Positions 42,589 through 52,800 of a stretch of 64,000 bases of DNA are shown here, piece by piece. The position numbers and the translations under genes are program-made. The number at the start of each line of letters is the position of its first letter. The first letter of the stretch is position 1. Source of the stretch: an uncultured Siphonobacter sp. (lineage in GTDB: Bacteria > Bacteroidota > Bacteroidia > Cytophagales > Spirosomataceae); the NCBI GenBank assembly GCA_913775095.1, contig CAJYIW010000018.1:1-64000 (forward strand), in the 5' to 3' direction. The notes below the pieces were generated by a model. That model saw only the letters and a list, made by a program, of their open reading frames with translations, was not told the DNA's origin and searched no databases.

Positions 42589-43896
42589 ATGGCTTCATTC
42601 AAAGTAACAGGAGGAAGAAAATTAAAGGGTGAAATTATCCCTCAGGGTGCCAAAAACGAGGCCCTTCAAATCATTTGTGCGGTTCTTCTGACCAAAGAAC
42701 CCGTCACCATTCACAACATTCCCGGTATTCGTGATGTCATTGCTCTGATTGACTTATTAGGCGAGATGGGCGTCAAAGTAACCTGGCTTACGGAATCTTC
42801 CGTTCGTTTTCAGGCGGACGATATCAACATGGGTTACCTCGAAACGGAAGCTTACAAGCAAAAAGCGGCTTCGTTACGCGGTTCGGTTATGACGCTGGGA
42901 CCGCTGTTGGCTCGCTTTAAGAAAGGTCGTATCCCCCGCCCCGGTGGTGATAAGATCGGTCGTCGCCGTCTGGATACTCACTTCCTCGGCTTTGAACGCC
43001 TGGGAGCTCGTTTTGACTTTGATCCCGAAGATGGAGGTTTTTACAAAGTAGATGCCTCTAATCTGAAAGGTACGTATATGTTACTCGATGAAGCTTCCGT
43101 AACCGGAACGGCCAACGTCTTGATGGCGGCCGTTTTAGCGGAAGGAACAACGACCATTTATAACGCCGCCTGTGAACCTTATTTGCAGCAGCTTTGCAAA
43201 ATGCTGGTTCGGATGGGTGCCAGCATCAGTGGTATTGGTTCTAATTTGCTTACCATTGACGGCGTAACGGAACTGCGGGGAACGGAACATACCATGCTGC
43301 CCGATATGATTGAAATCGGTTCGTTCATTGGTTTGGCCGCTATGACGCAGTCCGAAATTACGATTAAGAACTGTTCCATTCCTGACCTGGGAGTCATTCC
43401 GAGCGTTTTCCAGAAGTTAGGCATTAAGCTGGAGTTTCGCGGTGACGATATTTTCGTTCCTGCTCAGGATCATTACGAGCTGGAGACGTTCATTGACGGT
43501 TCCATGCTGACCGTAGCGGATGCCCCCTGGCCCGGCTTTACACCTGACCTGCTGAGTATCGTACTGGTGACGGCTATTCAGGCTAAAGGAACCGTACTGA
43601 TTCACCAGAAGATGTTCGAAAGCCGTCTGTTCTTCGTAGACAAACTCATTGAGATGGGCGGTCAGATTATTCTCTGCGATCCTCACCGGGCAACGGTAGT
43701 AGGTCTGAACCGTCAGTTACAGCTTCGCGGCATTCGCATGACTTCTCCGGATATTCGGGCGGGTGTTTCCTTACTGATTGCTGCTCTGTCGGCCAATGGC
43801 GTTTCCATCATTGATAACATCGAGCAGATTGACCGGGGTTACCAGAACATTGATACCCGACTCAATGCCATTGGTGCTGAAATTGTTCGTCTGTAA
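42589..43896 (+). CDS. murA: UDP-N-acetylglucosamine 1-carboxyvinyltransferase (Asp in place of catalytic Cys)
   Basis: 435 residues, full length. MurA transfers enolpyruvate from PEP to UDP-GlcNAc, the first committed step of peptidoglycan synthesis, in the cytoplasm. The start has GGRKLKGEIIPQGAKNEAL with Lys22-Asn23. The inside-out alpha/beta barrel repeats run through to IDNIEQIDRGYQNI. The flexible active-site loop reads RPGGDKIGRRRLD: Asp121 is at the place of the Cys (115 in E. coli) that is alkylated by fosfomycin. Enzymes with Asp here remain active and are resistant to the drug. It is second in an operon with the DUF4290 gene and ends in a good terminator. Confidence 0.95.
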   Translation: MASFKVTGGRKLKGEIIPQGAKNEALQIICAVLLTKEPVTIHNIPGIRDVIALIDLLGEMGVKVTWLTESSVRFQADDINMGYLETEAYKQKAASLRGSVMTLGPLLARFKKGRIPRPGGDKIGRRRLDTHFLGFERLGARFDFDPEDGGFYKVDASNLKGTYMLLDEASVTGTANVLMAAVLAEGTTTIYNAACEPYLQQLCKMLVRMGASISGIGSNLLTIDGVTELRGTEHTMLPDMIEIGSFIGLAAMTQSEITIKNCSIPDLGVIPSVFQKLGIKLEFRGDDIFVPAQDHYELETFIDGSMLTVADAPWPGFTPDLLSIVLVTAIQAKGTVLIHQKMFESRLFFVDKLIEMGGQIILCDPHRATVVGLNRQLQLRGIRMTSPDIRAGVSLLIAALSANGVSIIDNIEQIDRGYQNIDTRLNAIGAEIVRL

Positions 43897-43918
43897 TAGC
43901 AGATCCTGAGGTCATAAA

Positions 43919-43954
43919 ACAGAAAAGGCTTCCCGCTGAGGAAGCCTTTTCTGT
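43919..43954 (+). terminator. Terminator of murA
   Basis: A perfect 15-bp stem (43919-43933 with 43940-43954) with a 6-base loop; a T run lies within the 3' arm. Confidence 0.85.
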
Positions 43955-43966
43955 GGATAGAGAAAT

Positions 43967-44707
43967 CTATTTCAGAGGAGAAAAATCCGTTGGAACCAGG
44001 TACAAATTCTTTACCCATTCCGTTAATGAGCCATTAGCCAGCTTCTCGGAAGCCGTCCGAGCTTCGACCCACTCCGGATCTTCCCGGAATGCTTTAAATG
44101 CTTTTTCACCCGCTTCTTTACTAGGCTGAGTTAACAGATACATGAGGATATCATCCGCATCGTCCTGAGTCCAGTAGATGAGGTTATTCATGCCGTGTTT
44201 ATCAAAAAGTTTCGTCGTGTGGTTACGGAAACGAGCCAGTAATAGCGGAAGATTATAAGGCGTCGTTTTATACGTCCGAAGCTGAAAGACCCGATTGCCT
44301 TTCTGGGTTATGTCCAGCCGGGGAGAAAAGTCAGTGGTATGAAAAAACTGGCTGATTACTTTCGACACGATTCTGCCATTCTTCTCCGATTCACTGGAGA
44401 CCTTTTTCCATTCCGGATCATTCCCAAACGCTTTCCAGCTCGAATCTCGAGCGGCCCGGTTGGGATACGACAGGAAATAAATCAGGCAACTATCGGGCTT
44501 GTGCTGGGGAACAAAGTAACCTACATTCGTCATACCATGCTTGGCAAAGATTCGCATGGTATGATTTCGAAATCGGTTCATTAAATCGGGTTGTTTTCCT
44601 TCGGGAGAATAGTACACCCGCATTTCATACAAACGGGAATCCCTGGAAGACTGACTAAAGACTGAACCAAAGTTCAGACAAAGGAACAAAAGTAAAGCAA
44701 TACGCAT
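43967..44707 (-). CDS. Exported NIPSNAP-family protein, two domains
   Basis: 246 residues with a signal peptide (1-18, SVFSQ). Two NIPSNAP repeats follow: about 25-125 (YEMRVYYSPEGKQPDLMNRF, HGMTNVGYFVP, DSCLIYFLSYPNRAARDSSW) and 135-245 (FQLRTYKTTPYNLPLLLARF, HGMNNLIYW, DILMYLLTQPS). NIPSNAP domains are ferredoxin-like dimeric alpha/beta barrels similar to antibiotic-biosynthesis monooxygenases; the biochemical role is unknown. In Bacteroidota such exported tandem forms are frequent. Confidence 0.88.
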   Translation of the reverse strand: MRIALLLFLCLNFGSVFSQSSRDSRLYEMRVYYSPEGKQPDLMNRFRNHTMRIFAKHGMTNVGYFVPQHKPDSCLIYFLSYPNRAARDSSWKAFGNDPEWKKVSSESEKNGRIVSKVISQFFHTTDFSPRLDITQKGNRVFQLRTYKTTPYNLPLLLARFRNHTTKLFDKHGMNNLIYWTQDDADDILMYLLTQPSKEAGEKAFKAFREDPEWVEARTASEKLANGSLTEWVKNLYLVPTDFSPLK

Positions 44708-44762
44708 GGAGTTAGAGGTTATTCATCAAAGGTGCAAAAATCTTTGAATTTTTGTCATCCAC

Positions 44763-44802
44763 AAAAAAAGGGAGCTGAACATTTGCATTCAGCTCCCTTT
44801 TT
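44763..44802 (-). terminator. Terminator of the Prc protease gene
   Basis: A 15-bp stem (44765-44779 with 44788-44802) followed on the minus strand by T residues, 12 bases past the stop at 44815. Confidence 0.88.
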
Positions 44803-44814
44803 AATCAATTGGTA

Positions 44815-46980
44815 TTATTTCAGAGAAATCCAGTCAGCCAGAATCCGAATGGACTCTTTCAGCTCCGCATCTTCCTTGAACCTGGAGATGAAGTTGTCTT
44901 TCATTTTCTGACGCGTATCCGCTGAAGCTACATCCTGACCCGGCATTCCTCCTCCGGCGGTGCCGAGTTGAGTTAACTTATCCCCCAGCAATACTACTTC
45001 GTAAGGATTAGGTTTACCTTCGCCCAGTTTCGCCAGCTCCTCTTTGCGTTTTTTAGCATCTTCCATTTCTTTCCGACGCGTGGCTTCGTTCAGCGAAAGC
45101 AGAGTTTTATCCTTATTCTTCTGAAAATCAGAAACTTCAGCCGTTAAACGTAACAAGTCAGGATCTGCTTTGTAACGTTCGTTGTACTTCGTTTTAAGTT
45201 TATCCAGAGTTTTCGGATCAACGTTCGTGTACTCGGTAAAGGCACTAGGCTTGATCTGATCCCAGGGCAGAGCCGTAGGTTGTGAGCTTTCACCGAATTC
45301 TTCCGCACTGAAACGGGAAGGCAATTCGATGTCAGGCGTTACACCTTTGTGTTGCGTACTGCTACCCGTAATCCGGTAGAATTTCGCACGCGTCATTTTG
45401 AGTAAACCTACTTTATCCGTTTCCTTGGGCAGGAACTGATTCAGATCCAATAACTGCTGAACCGTACCTTTTCCATAAGTGGTTCCACCGATTACCAGAC
45501 CACGTTTGTAATCCTGAATGGCTCCAGCAAAGATCTCGGAAGCCGAGGCACTGAAACGGTTGACAATCACAGCCAGCGGACCAGCATATACCTGTTGGGG
45601 ATCCGGATCATTATCGGCGTCAATTCGACCCATGGCATCTTTTACCTGAACCACCGGACCATCTTTAATGAAGAGACCCGTTAATTTAATGGCTTCGTCC
45701 AGCGATCCGCCACCATTGTAGCGTAAATCCAGTACCACACCGTCGACTTTAGCCTGCTTGAACTGTTCCAGAAAACGCTGAACATCCCGGCTGGTTGAGG
45801 TATAATCCTTATCCCCCTTCCGCATTTCATCGAAGTTTTGGTAGAATCCAGGCAGCGTAATGACGCCAATACGGTATTCTTTTTTGTCGTACGTCATGGG
45901 CACAACTTCCGCTTTCGCTACTCCGTCTTCCAGTTTTACCTTATCACGAACGATTCTGATCTCACGAGGCTGACTTCCGGGAAGGGCATCCCCTTTCAGA
46001 ATGTTCAAACGAACCGTCGTTCCTTTAGGACCGCGAATCAGTTTCACCACATCGTCCAGAGCCCAGCCGATTACGTCTACCATTTGTCCGTTACTTCCCT
46101 GCCCTACGCCAACGATCCGGTCATTTTCGCGAACCAGTCCGCTTTTCATGGCCGGACCACCGGGTACCAGCTCACGAATTTTGGTATAATCGTTTTCAGG
46201 CGTAAGCGTCGCTCCGATTCCTTCGAATGACTGAGCCATCTCATCCTTAAAACGGGAAGCATCGGGCGGAGCCATGTAGCTGGTGTGAGGATCAATCACT
46301 TCAGCGAATGAGTTCATGAAGGACTGAAACACGTAATCACTCTTGACTTTGCTGGTCTGCTTATCCAGATTTACGTAACGGTCCTTGATCAGACGGTAGA
46401 TAGCGGTGTCTTTCTTACCCTGAAGTTTATAATCCAGAGCCTGACTTTTCACGATTTTACGCCACAGATCGTTTAGTTCTTCGGGGGTCTTGGCCCACTG
46501 AGCTTTATCGCGATTCGTCTCGTAGGACTCATCCGTATTGAAATCAAAAGGCTTATCCGTTAACGTACCCACGTAGGCCATACGCTCATGAAAACGTTTC
46601 ATGAACAGGTTAAACAGGTCGTAGGCAGGCGTAAGGTTACCAGCCTGGAGATAATCATCAATCTGGTAGCGGTATTTTTCAAAGGCCTCTACATCCGATG
46701 CCAGCAGATAAGCTTTGCCATTATCGACCTCCTTCAGATAGTTCGTCCACACTTTGGAAGACAGCGAATCATCCAGCGGCATCCGACGATAGTGGTACGA
46801 AGAAAGAATGGTAGTAACTACTTTTTCAACCTCTTTCTGCGAAGCCGTAGGGACTAACACCGCGGGTTGATCGGTACTAAAGTTCTGAGCTACTGAGGGA
46901 TGTTCTGGTTGAAACCCCAATAACACCAGCGGCACAAAGGCGAGCAAATAGCTTTTCATAGACATGTTATCTTGAGGCAT
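44815..46980 (-). CDS. Carboxy-terminal processing protease (S41, Prc/Tsp)
   Basis: 721 residues in the longest form. The signal peptide starts at the inner Met (MKSYLLAFVPLVLLGF, base 46959), so the true start may be 46965 or 46959. An N-terminal helical domain (to about 230) is followed by a PDZ domain (FEGIGATLTPENDYTKIREL and then GGPAMKSGL) and the S41 protease core: VVLDLRYNGGGSLDEAIKLTGLF, then the nucleophile Ser in NRFSASASEIFAGA (about 475), and the general-base Lys in TTYGKGTVQ (about 501). A C-terminal DUF3340-type domain ends the protein. It degrades or trims envelope proteins from their C-terminus. Confidence 0.93.
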   Translation of the reverse strand: MPQDNMSMKSYLLAFVPLVLLGFQPEHPSVAQNFSTDQPAVLVPTASQKEVEKVVTTILSSYHYRRMPLDDSLSSKVWTNYLKEVDNGKAYLLASDVEAFEKYRYQIDDYLQAGNLTPAYDLFNLFMKRFHERMAYVGTLTDKPFDFNTDESYETNRDKAQWAKTPEELNDLWRKIVKSQALDYKLQGKKDTAIYRLIKDRYVNLDKQTSKVKSDYVFQSFMNSFAEVIDPHTSYMAPPDASRFKDEMAQSFEGIGATLTPENDYTKIRELVPGGPAMKSGLVRENDRIVGVGQGSNGQMVDVIGWALDDVVKLIRGPKGTTVRLNILKGDALPGSQPREIRIVRDKVKLEDGVAKAEVVPMTYDKKEYRIGVITLPGFYQNFDEMRKGDKDYTSTSRDVQRFLEQFKQAKVDGVVLDLRYNGGGSLDEAIKLTGLFIKDGPVVQVKDAMGRIDADNDPDPQQVYAGPLAVIVNRFSASASEIFAGAIQDYKRGLVIGGTTYGKGTVQQLLDLNQFLPKETDKVGLLKMTRAKFYRITGSSTQHKGVTPDIELPSRFSAEEFGESSQPTALPWDQIKPSAFTEYTNVDPKTLDKLKTKYNERYKADPDLLRLTAEVSDFQKNKDKTLLSLNEATRRKEMEDAKKRKEELAKLGEGKPNPYEVVLLGDKLTQLGTAGGGMPGQDVASADTRQKMKDNFISRFKEDAELKESIRILADWISLK

Positions 46981-47106
46981 TAATCGTCGGAAAATGTGGG
47001 CATTACTTCAGGAACAGTATTCAAAAAAATAATACCCGCCATTTGCCCCCGGTGCCTCTATCTCATTCTTTGCTATAGGGATCGGGGTTGGGTAACCAAC
47101 GACTCT

Positions 47107-47877
47107 TTACTTTTCAATTTCTAATAATTCAACATCGAAAACCAGGGCTGAATACGGAGGAATCTGTCCGGCCGCACGTTCGCCGTACGCAAGCTGATAC
47201 GGAATATAAAAACGGAATTTTGATCCTACCGGCATCAGTTGTAACCCTTCCTGCCAGCCCTGAATGACACCGTTGAGGGGAAAACTGATGGGTTCGCCCC
47301 GTTCTACCGAGCTATCGAACACCGTCCCGTCAATCAATGTTCCGTGGTAATGGGTTTTCACTTTGTCAGAAAGCGTTGGTTTAGCACCCGCTCCCTGTTT
47401 CAAAATCTTGTATTCCAGCCCACTAGACGTAGTAACAACACTATCTTTGGTTTTGTTCTCTGCCAGGAATTTTTCTCCGGCCAGGCGATTAGGCTCGTAC
47501 TTTTTCGCATTCTCAGCCTGGGTTTTAGCCTGCTCTGCTTCCTGAGAAGATCGCATTTGCTGGCTAAAGTTGCTGAGCGTGTTCTGATATTGCTCCTGCG
47601 TCAGAGCATATTTTTCGTCCTTTGAATCCCGAACAGCTTTCGCCACCAGATCCAGATTCAGATTAGTCAGCGAGGGGTTTTTCAAGCTCCGGGCTATATC
47701 CATACCGATGGCATAACTTACCGAATCCATGGACGTTTTCAGAGCACCCGCAGCAGGAGCTACGGATTTGGTGGCAACGGGCTTTTTAACAGCGGGTTTA
47801 GGAGCAGGTTTCTTCGTTTGAGCAAGGGCCGTTAATGAACAGGACACCAGAAGAATAGCAATACTACTTTTTTTCAT
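47107..47877 (-). CDS. FKBP-type peptidyl-prolyl isomerase, exported
   Basis: 256 residues. A signal peptide (1-19) is followed by a Lys/Pro/Ala-rich linker (KKPAPKPAVKKPVATKS). An N-terminal dimerisation part (about 45-140, with SYAIGMDIARSLKN and VRDSKDEKYALTQEQ) resembles the FKBP_N domain of FkpA and Mip. The FKBP domain (150-256) contains VKTHYHGTLIDGTVFDSS, GWQEGLQLMPVGSKFRFYIP and AYGERAAGQIPPYSALVFDVEL, with nearly all active-site residues. It helps proline isomerisation of periplasmic proteins. The 126-base gap to the preceding Prc gene does not look like an operon. Confidence 0.9.
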   Translation of the reverse strand: MKKSSIAILLVSCSLTALAQTKKPAPKPAVKKPVATKSVAPAAGALKTSMDSVSYAIGMDIARSLKNPSLTNLNLDLVAKAVRDSKDEKYALTQEQYQNTLSNFSQQMRSSQEAEQAKTQAENAKKYEPNRLAGEKFLAENKTKDSVVTTSSGLEYKILKQGAGAKPTLSDKVKTHYHGTLIDGTVFDSSVERGEPISFPLNGVIQGWQEGLQLMPVGSKFRFYIPYQLAYGERAAGQIPPYSALVFDVELLEIEK

Positions 47878-48085
47878 GAAAGGAACTTACTGATAGTGAA
47901 GACAAAATCTTCTCAGAAATGATATTGAGTATTGAATAAGAATTGAATCGACGAAGATAGAAATTAATTTAATACCTATTCAAAACGTTAGGATTTGATA
48001 AAAATTATAATGCAAAAGGAAATAGAAGGCTGTTTTGTCGGTAGAAAATCAAAGTTTTTCGATTCCCTCACAAAATCAAATGAAT

Positions 48086-48122
48086 AAAGGCCGAATCATC
48101 CGCCATAGACGATTCGGCCTTT
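48086..48122 (-). terminator. Hairpin downstream of the SASA esterase gene
   Basis: AAAGGCCGAATC pairs with GATTCGGCCTTT around a 13-base loop, 22 bases past the stop at 48144. The T run after it on the minus strand is weak. Confidence 0.6.
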
Positions 48123-48143
48123 GTAAACGCTGGGTATGGGTAA

Positions 48144-49583
48144 CTAGTTGTGCGTCAGTGTTCCCTGATTAAGAATGGTTTTGGCATAAAAGACCCCCTG
48201 AATCGTAATCTGGTGAGTCGCCTGAATGGTTACCGTCGAAGAATAGTTAGGAATACAGTTGCAGTTCCAGGTGGTGGGATCGGACCATGATCCGCTCTTC
48301 ACGGAAGTAATGGTACTTGGATTGGCAGAAACAGGCTCGGGCACCTTAGCCATCAAAGGCTCGGAACTGGTCAGAAAAGATTTATTGTTCTGCGGTTCGG
48401 TAATGACCCGCACCCATTCGTTAGCGGCTTTTCGCTGGCCGGTTTCATTAAAATGGATGATGTCCATTCGGCCCTCACTCCCAATCGTATTCAGGTCAGC
48501 TCCAGCAAATACGTCACTGACATTGGCTACCAGGTTCAGCTGAGCCTTGGTAATGTGTTCCGTAACCTGATTGTCTGACTCGTTGTATTTGCCATAACAT
48601 CTGCCGGCACTCCAGCAATCCTGAGCAACGAGCCAGGCCAGACGGGCGTAGCCAGATTCCTCACGCGTTTTTTCAATGACCTTGATATACTGATCTTCAA
48701 AGGTTTTTCCGATCCCCAGGCGATCATTGGATCCGTGGCCTGAGATGATACCCCGAACACCCGATACGGGTACGTACTTCTTGATGGTATTACGAATATT
48801 TACGTACGGATGTCGTAAGCTGTACCGTACAAATCCATGATCAAACGGAATGTTATAGGCAGCTTTGTACGTCATTTCTATGTTTGTTCCGCCGAACGCA
48901 GCATTATAAAACAACACGGGAACGTTCAGACGTTTGACCAGCATCTCTCCCATTCGGCCCCAGAACCACCGGGGAGCACCCGGAGCCATACCGCATTCCG
49001 TGCAAAGCTGGGACGGTACCAAATCGGGTAACTGATTGGGGCTGGCCGTTTCGTACCAGTAAGGAATGTACGTGGGGAACGACTCCCGAAAGTCTACGGT
49101 ATTAACCTGATCCCGACAAGCCTCATCGGTCTCCTCATAGGGAATGGTTGGACTGTAGGCATCTCCTCCCTGAGCATTAGAGTGCCCGACCACCAGAAAA
49201 ACTTCACCGATTCCAACTCGCTCGACTTTGGCAATGGACCCTACCTGAGCGTTATTTTTCATTCCACGAACTTCCAGGTCATAACGTCCCCCTGTGGCTT
49301 GCAGGGAACCGTAGAAAACGCCATTTGCCGGATTACTCTGGATGGTTTGCCACCCCACGCTGGTTCCGCCTTCGCCGGTTCTTTTGACTAACCTTGCTTC
49401 TACCCGATCAACCGATTGTGGTATTTTCCCGGACATATAGACCTGAGCCTGATTAGCATTGTTCCTCTGTAATACCATTCGGGGAACAGGATAAGTAACG
49501 GAGATTTGGCCCTGAGCCAGAACTGATAATCCAACGGCCCAGGCAAAGAGGCAGTACTTGAAAAACGGGCAAAGGTTCTTCAT
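48144..49583 (-). CDS. Exported sialate O-acetylesterase-like (SGNH) hydrolase
   Basis: 479 residues, signal peptide to about residue 26. A short Ig-like part (YPVPRMVLQRNNANQAQVYMSG) is followed by the SASA-type SGNH domain. The Ser block is VFLVVGHSNAQGGD (G-x-S-N), the oxyanion segments are YNAAFGGTNIEM and ISGHGSNDR, and the catalytic pair lies in the DIIHFNETGQRKAANEW stretch (D-x-x-H). The C-terminal piece (SGSWSDPTTWNCNCIPNYSS) is a repeat-like domain often found in secreted Bacteroidota proteins. It probably removes O-acetyl groups from sugars. No classic sorting domain is seen at the end, so the mode of export beyond the periplasm is unclear. Confidence 0.82.
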   Translation of the reverse strand: MKNLCPFFKYCLFAWAVGLSVLAQGQISVTYPVPRMVLQRNNANQAQVYMSGKIPQSVDRVEARLVKRTGEGGTSVGWQTIQSNPANGVFYGSLQATGGRYDLEVRGMKNNAQVGSIAKVERVGIGEVFLVVGHSNAQGGDAYSPTIPYEETDEACRDQVNTVDFRESFPTYIPYWYETASPNQLPDLVPSQLCTECGMAPGAPRWFWGRMGEMLVKRLNVPVLFYNAAFGGTNIEMTYKAAYNIPFDHGFVRYSLRHPYVNIRNTIKKYVPVSGVRGIISGHGSNDRLGIGKTFEDQYIKVIEKTREESGYARLAWLVAQDCWSAGRCYGKYNESDNQVTEHITKAQLNLVANVSDVFAGADLNTIGSEGRMDIIHFNETGQRKAANEWVRVITEPQNNKSFLTSSEPLMAKVPEPVSANPSTITSVKSGSWSDPTTWNCNCIPNYSSTVTIQATHQITIQGVFYAKTILNQGTLTHN

Positions 49584-49899
49584 TGAGAAGTAGTGTTTAT
49601 TTTGGCGGAAACTCTAGGCTACTTTACAATACCAGAACCAGAGGGCAAACTCAAGAAAGTAGTACTGAAATCAGTAACAGGTAATGACTTTACAGGCACA
49701 AGATTACGCCGTTAACAAAAGTTATTCTAGCGTAAAGTTATTTATTTCTATGAAAAAAGCGAAGGAGGAACACCAAATCAATGCTTCCCCTTCGCTTAAA
49801 TTCAAATCACTAACATTCAAGTGTTTAATAATCAGCGTCTACATTAACTCTTGAGCAACGTTATCTATTAGAACCAGCCGAATGTATTTTTGTTTCAAA
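49584..49899. other. 316-base intergenic region
   Basis: No gene seen. It carries a terminator for the nuclease gene (49753-49797) and, presumably, the esterase promoter; no clear TAnnTTTG element was found for it. Confidence 0.5.
49753..49797 (-). terminator. Terminator downstream of the T9SS nuclease gene
   Basis: AAGCGAAGG (49757-49765) pairs with CCTTCGCTT (49789-49797); a T run follows on the minus strand. It lies about 100 bases after the stop at 49900. Confidence 0.65.
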
Positions 49900-52800
49900 T
49901 TACTGTTTCACAACTTTTTTATAGGTCGTTGAGTAATTCGTAACGATTTTTAGCAGGTAGGATCCCGCTGCCAGGTCAGACATCTGAATTTCATTCGTAG
50001 TCGATTTTTTCAGTAATGTTCCTGCCAAGGTGTATAACTGAACCTCTACCAAACCTTTGCTATCCACTTTGATGATACTGCTGGTGGGGTTGGGCCCCAC
50101 TTTCAGAACATCCACTTCCAGGGAGATCGCACGGGAAATTTCGTACTTACCATTCTGATCTACCTGTTTCAGTCGGTAATAATTCAGACCGCTTCCCGGA
50201 TTAGCATCGGTGTAGGCATAGCGGATTACAGCGGTGCTGTTTCCCTTACCTTTTACGCTGGCCAATGTTTCAAAGGTTAGGCCGTCCTTACTCCGCTGAA
50301 CTTCGAAATGGCTGTTATTCTGCTCACTGGCCGTAGCCCAGGTTAATTCTACCTGCTCCGTTTCATTTAGTTTACCTTTGAAATCCAGCCAGCTTACGGG
50401 AGTTGGGCCTTCAGCTACTGAAAAACGGGCAAATACGGGCACGTGATCAGACGTGGTGGTCAGGATGTTAATGGCGGGAATGTAGTCTCCTGAAATGGTC
50501 CCTACGCTTCCGCTCAAATACCGTAATTTTTCGCCGTTCACTCCTAATTCATTCGAAATGATCATATGATCGATCATGTTATCGAATGTGATCGTTGAGC
50601 CAAATCCCGCTTCACTCAGGGGCAGGGTCAGTACTGAATATTCGGCACTGTTTGTGGTAAACGGAGTGTACGGAGTTGCGTTAGGGACACCGTTGTTCAA
50701 CGTAATGGAGCGATCCATATCGTCGTTCCAGTCCCCGGCAATGATTACGGGTGCATTGTTATAATTCGTGCGAATGTAAGTATGAAGCTCGTTAGCTGCG
50801 TTTAAACGCTGGTTGTAATCAGACTGCGTATCTCCCGCTTTGGCGTGTACCGCAATAAAGGTTACGTTCTGACTCGTTCCATTAATGGTTACATCCGCAT
50901 TTAGCTGGAAGGGAAAGCGGCCACTCGCCCAGTTGGAAGCCGTAAAGCCCGCTACTGATCCCAGACAGATCGTGGTAATATTCGAAAGAACAGAGGTATT
51001 GTAAACAAAACACATCTTCTGATTCGCGGCAGAATGGCTCCCACACGTTCCGTCTACGGGCGGACAGACTTTGGCATAAGTAGCTCCCAAACTGCCACTG
51101 AGGTTGTTCGTTATTCTTTGTAATACATTTTCATCCACCGTTTCTGGCACCACGTAGACGTCGGCGTTCAACTGCGTCATGATCGTGGAAGCATTCGCTA
51201 CCTGATTATCATAATTCGTTCCGCGATTGACCGGGCCATTGGCATTCCCTAGCCATTCCAGATTCCAGGATACGACATCCAGAGTCGTGTTTTTGTTCAC
51301 GTCTGCTCCTGCGGGTGTGTATTCAGTAGTTCCTGGCAAATCCGCATTACTTCGGGGCTGAATCTGATAAGTAGAATTACTGGTCGAAGGATTATCGTCT
51401 GGATCGTAGGCATCCAGTACTCCGGTCAAGGTAATGGCTCCTGCGGGTTTTCCGGAGTTGAGTAAGTCCGCTACGCCGGACTGAATACGCAGCTCCCCAG
51501 TGCCGCCGGGTGTAGAAAAACTATAATTCTGTCGTACGCAGAAATAAGGACGGGAATCCGTAACCGTGACATTTTCCAGTTGCACCAACTTCCCCTGCCT
51601 GGCAGGGGAATGCATGTCAGAGACGCCCGTTAAGGTTTCCGGTGTGACCGCTGCTTCCGCTAGTCCGCCCGTGATTACCGGATTCACCATTTCAATTACC
51701 CCGTAGTAATACGTTACGTTACCCGTAACCCTGATTTGCTCTCCCACTGTTCGGCTTAATCCAGGGTTTGAGCCACTATAAATGGCAATTCCACCAGTAG
51801 CATCCTGTATGTAGAAGGTCTCTCCTGTAAATTGGGAACTCACGATCACCGTGCCCGTCACCGTAACGGTTGCAGTGGAGTTGATATTTCCGGGGGCTGC
51901 TAAAAGCAGAGCCTGTTCGCGGGCACAGGCGATGGACATGGTTCCTGAGGTTGGGCAGCCTGCGGAGTTGGTGACCGTGGCAGACACCGCTACAGAACCA
52001 GAGGCTCCACCTCCGCTGATGGAAAGACTGGTCGAATAGTTGCCAAAACTCAACCCGGCAATTAATCGGGTATAAATCACCTGATCGGTGAATGAGCTTC
52101 CGCTGTAGGTGAAAGTCGCAGTAGTGGTAAAATTCACGTTATCCGCAGAAACCAGCACGGACGAAGAAGGGGACGTAACCGTTACAGTCGGGTCTGAGCC
52201 CGTCAGATTTGAACCGCTCAGTTTAAAAGAACCATCGGCGGGGCCATTACCCACCTGATAATTTAAATTGCTGGCCGAAGATGCGGTGAATGAGGGAGCA
52301 GCAACACCGGAAAACAGAGCACTCCAATTGGTGCTGACCCGAATGCGATCCAGTGTCAAAACGGGCGTGTTACTCCCCTGCCTCAAGGCGTAGCCAGCGA
52401 ACGAAGTGGCATCATTCCCCGTAGCAATCTGCGTTTCAAAACTCGTCGGTTCACTGGCCGTAGTAGGGTTCACATAAACTCCTGCCACGTCATTAGTCGC
52501 TCCATCCTGGAATGTGTACTTGACTACAATCAGATAGGTAGTACCGTAGGATAAAGTGGTGTTACCGTAAGCGGGTGTGCTGCCGGATTTCTCAATTCCT
52601 ATTTGGTACCCACTTCCGCTTTGTCTGACAAAAAGCCTTCCGTAGAAGGTATTATTATTTGCCATAAAGTGAGTAAAGTAATCGGCAGTGGACTTGACTG
52701 AAGTGACCTTGATTAGAAAAGAAGCATAGACCGAGCCGCTGGTTACAGGACTGGACAAGCTTTTATTCACATCCTCTCCGGAAGCTAAAAAGTCAACGGC

